From positions 18,478 to 82,477 of the forward strand of contig VCJN01000008.1 of assembly GCA_006384855.1 (NCBI GenBank): a stretch of DNA of 64,000 nucleotides, written 5' to 3'. Of the stretch, positions 62,620 through 64,000 are shown piece by piece. The notes beneath the pieces were generated by a model. The model was not told the DNA's origin. It saw only the letters and a list, made by a program, of their open reading frames with translations, and did not search any database. The DNA is from Tetraselmis striata (Eukaryota; Chlorophyta; Chlorodendrophyceae; Chlorodendrales; Chlorodendraceae). The first letter of the stretch is position 1. Each line of letters opens with the position of its first letter. The translations under genes and the position numbers were made by a program.

Positions 62620-62945
62620 GATGGGCGGGGCAGCGGTTGCTACCGAGTGAGGCGTAGAATCGTTTGCAGTAGCAACGCAGCCTTTCCGGTGTGACGCCGC
62701 CTGGATGTAACCCAGCAGTACGCGCAAAGTGCAAGTGCAAGCTGCTGATGGCGGGGATCCCGCGCGCGGGGGGGGGGGGGGGGGGGGGGGGCAGCGGCTG
62801 TGGGATAGGCGGGGCAGCGGTTGCTACCGAGTGAGGCGTAGCATCGTTTGCAGTAGCAACGCAGCCTTTCCGGTTGCATAGTGTGACACCGCTTGGATGT
62901 AACCCAGCAGTACGCGCAAAGTGCAAGTGTTACACGTCCGTGTGC
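62620..62945. repeat. Direct repeats of the transposase 3' end
   Basis: A block of about 120 bp (GGGGCAGCGGTTGCTACCGA ... GTAACCCAGCAGTACGCGCA) occurs at 62632-62740 and again at 62815-62930. A G run (62771-62791) lies between. Copy 1 has a single version at 8405-8520. The 34-bp minisatellite variants share the word GAGTGGGATGGGCGGGGCAG with the start of the first block. Confidence 0.8.
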
Positions 62946-62971
62946 CCCACCCAATGACATTGCGCCCGACC

Positions 62972-63694
62972 TCACTGACGGCATGTCTCGCTCTCCTTCA
63001 GCTCCTGGGCCGTCCGCCGCCTCACCCTGCGCACCCTACCAGCCGCGCGTGCCTTCTCGGAAGCCTCACACACGGCGGCGCGAGTCGCGTCGTGGAACGC
63101 GTCCCTGACATGGCGGAACTCCGCCCTCACCGTGGCCGTGGTCGGGCAGAGGACTGCCCGCTGATGGGTCGCCATGCATGGGTACTTGGGGCCGCACAAA
63201 GCCGGGGTGCCGTCGCAGCAACACTCCCAGTCCGTCCGTTGGCCGCAGTCCACGCATGACGGGCGTCCGGCCAGGACACGCACATGATAGTGCATGTGGC
63301 CGCCTCCCGCCACTGCTCGTAGTGCTCCGGTCAACATGGCGACGAGCAAGTCGGCATGTCCCGCAGGTGGCTGCGGGGCGGGTGGCGCGAGCGCAGCCTC
63401 GCTCGCCTCGACAACCCCCTCAGCCCGATCAGTCGCCTCGACCACGGCCTCCTCCGCCTCCTGACGCGGCGCACCAGGCGCATCATCGTCGCCTGGCAGG
63501 GCGTCCCCCCCCGCAACGGCGCCGTCGGCGGTGGCCGACGCCGTCGTGGCGGGGTGTTGTGAGGAGGTGGCCCTAGACATAGGTGGGGCCGGCACCGCCA
63601 TGTGTTGCTCCACATGCGGTGCGGTTCCTGACGCGACAGCTCCGTCGCACCAGTACCGGCGCCGGCACCCCACGCCTGCTGGGATTACCACCAA
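62972..63694 (-). CDS. Cys-rich CACTA accessory ORF, unknown function
   Basis: A 240-residue minus-strand frame. The start could be 63694 or the internal Met in HMAVPAPPMSR. The first 100 residues are Ala/acidic and low complexity. The core (about residues 140-185) is rich in paired cysteines: PSCVDCGQRTDWECCCDGTP, ALCGPKYPC, MATHQRAVLC. It probably binds zinc. A helical, Arg-rich C-terminus follows (FRHVRDAFHDATRAAV, RRVRRRT). The tail is conserved in copy 1 at 8808-8568, so the ORF belongs to the transposon. I do not recognise the family; it could be a DNA-binding accessory protein. Confidence 0.55.
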   Translation of the reverse strand: MVVIPAGVGCRRRYWCDGAVASGTAPHVEQHMAVPAPPMSRATSSQHPATTASATADGAVAGGDALPGDDDAPGAPRQEAEEAVVEATDRAEGVVEASEAALAPPAPQPPAGHADLLVAMLTGALRAVAGGGHMHYHVRVLAGRPSCVDCGQRTDWECCCDGTPALCGPKYPCMATHQRAVLCPTTATVRAEFRHVRDAFHDATRAAVCEASEKARAAGRVRRVRRRTAQELKESETCRQ

Positions 63695-64000
63695 ACCGGC
63701 ATGTTTCCTTTGGGAGGCGGTTCATCCGCGTCGGAGGTGAGCGGCGGTGCCTGTGTGGGTGTGAATACTGCCCGGCCATTAGGGCTCCCGCCGCCTGCCG
63801 CTCCGCCGACCCAAGCCGCGGCGTGTGCTGCGCCCCGCATAGTCGCCTCGAATATAATATACATGACGCGGGGACGGGGGGGGGGGGGGGGGGGGGGGGG
63901 GGGGATTCGTGCGTTTCGTATGTCGACGGAAAGGCGTGCGAAGCTGCGGCTGGCGAAGGTGGTGGAAATAAGCGTGGCGGCGTCGGCGGCGTATTACCGT
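63695..64000. other. Window end, CACTA interior
   Basis: A G run lies at 63879-63904. No gene was identified. Sequence downstream is needed to see the remaining transposon genes. Confidence 0.4.

Larger units (their letters stand above)
57250..64000 (+). mobile_element. CACTA transposon copy 2, internally deleted and rearranged, runs off the window
   Basis: The terminus CACTGTGAGATTCAGATGTG at 57250 and the following 230 bp match copy 1. The first 1.5 kb is duplicated in tandem (57250-58750 and 58751-60252). Sequence corresponding to copy 1 positions about 5087-6423, the centre of the transposase, is missing in both units. A 30-bp minisatellite replaces part of the 3' half. Sequence matching copy 1 at 8397-8808 reappears at 62620-63200. 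The right end is beyond 64000. Confidence 0.85.

Overview
This window looks like nuclear DNA of a green alga, most likely a volvocine or chlamydomonad chlorophyte. Host genes are GC-rich and intron-dense with GT-AG introns. TGTAA polyadenylation signals, typical of Chlamydomonas relatives, lie 3' of several genes. The ribonucleotide reductase is of plant type, and a PAT/Kangaroo-like tyrosine-recombinase retroelement (a group known from Volvox) is present. There are no bacterial operons, CRISPR arrays, rRNAs or recognisable tRNAs. The species is not determined, and all gene models were spliced by eye.

Host genes are few and sit between transposons. They are a CodA-like cytosine deaminase (18658-20424, +), a 19-exon ribonucleotide reductase large subunit (26498-32121, +), a telobox-Myb protein (34507-36263, +, 5' exon not found) and a RanBP2-zinc-finger plus tRNA-binding-domain protein (42257-41478, -).

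Region by region: 774-16126 is a decayed LINE with a restriction-like endonuclease, split by a complete 12,079-bp CACTA-type transposon (2722-14800) that has CACTG termini and a TGG target duplication. The transposon carries a Tnp2-like transposase with zinc-finger and Tudor-like N-terminal parts (+), a five-exon gene joining a Ulp1-type protease to a putative 2OG-Fe(II) oxygenase (-), and a small basic protein (+). Next come the deaminase (18.7-20.4 kb), a 1.33-kb-arm inverted repeat around a tyrosine-recombinase fragment (21.87-25.74 kb), RNR1 and the telobox gene. A PIF/Harbinger transposon follows (37194-41231, TTA duplication) with an intact DDE transposase and a five-exon partner gene; then the RanBP2 gene. 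A split-direct-repeat retroelement (42.68-50.87 kb) holds a LINE with a 13-bp target duplication (42791-47397). A second split-direct-repeat element (50881-55488) encodes Gag-like, RT, RNase H and YR products in broken frames. An inverted relative (55.95-57.25 kb) is cut by a second CACTA copy (57250 to the window end), which has lost the transposase core, duplicated its first 1.5 kb in tandem and gained a 30-bp minisatellite.

The insertion order can be read directly: CACTA went into a LINE, a LINE into an SDR element, CACTA into an SDR/DIRS relative, and Harbinger into the polyadenylation signal of a host gene. Long C runs just inside 5' splice sites recur in both host and transposon introns.
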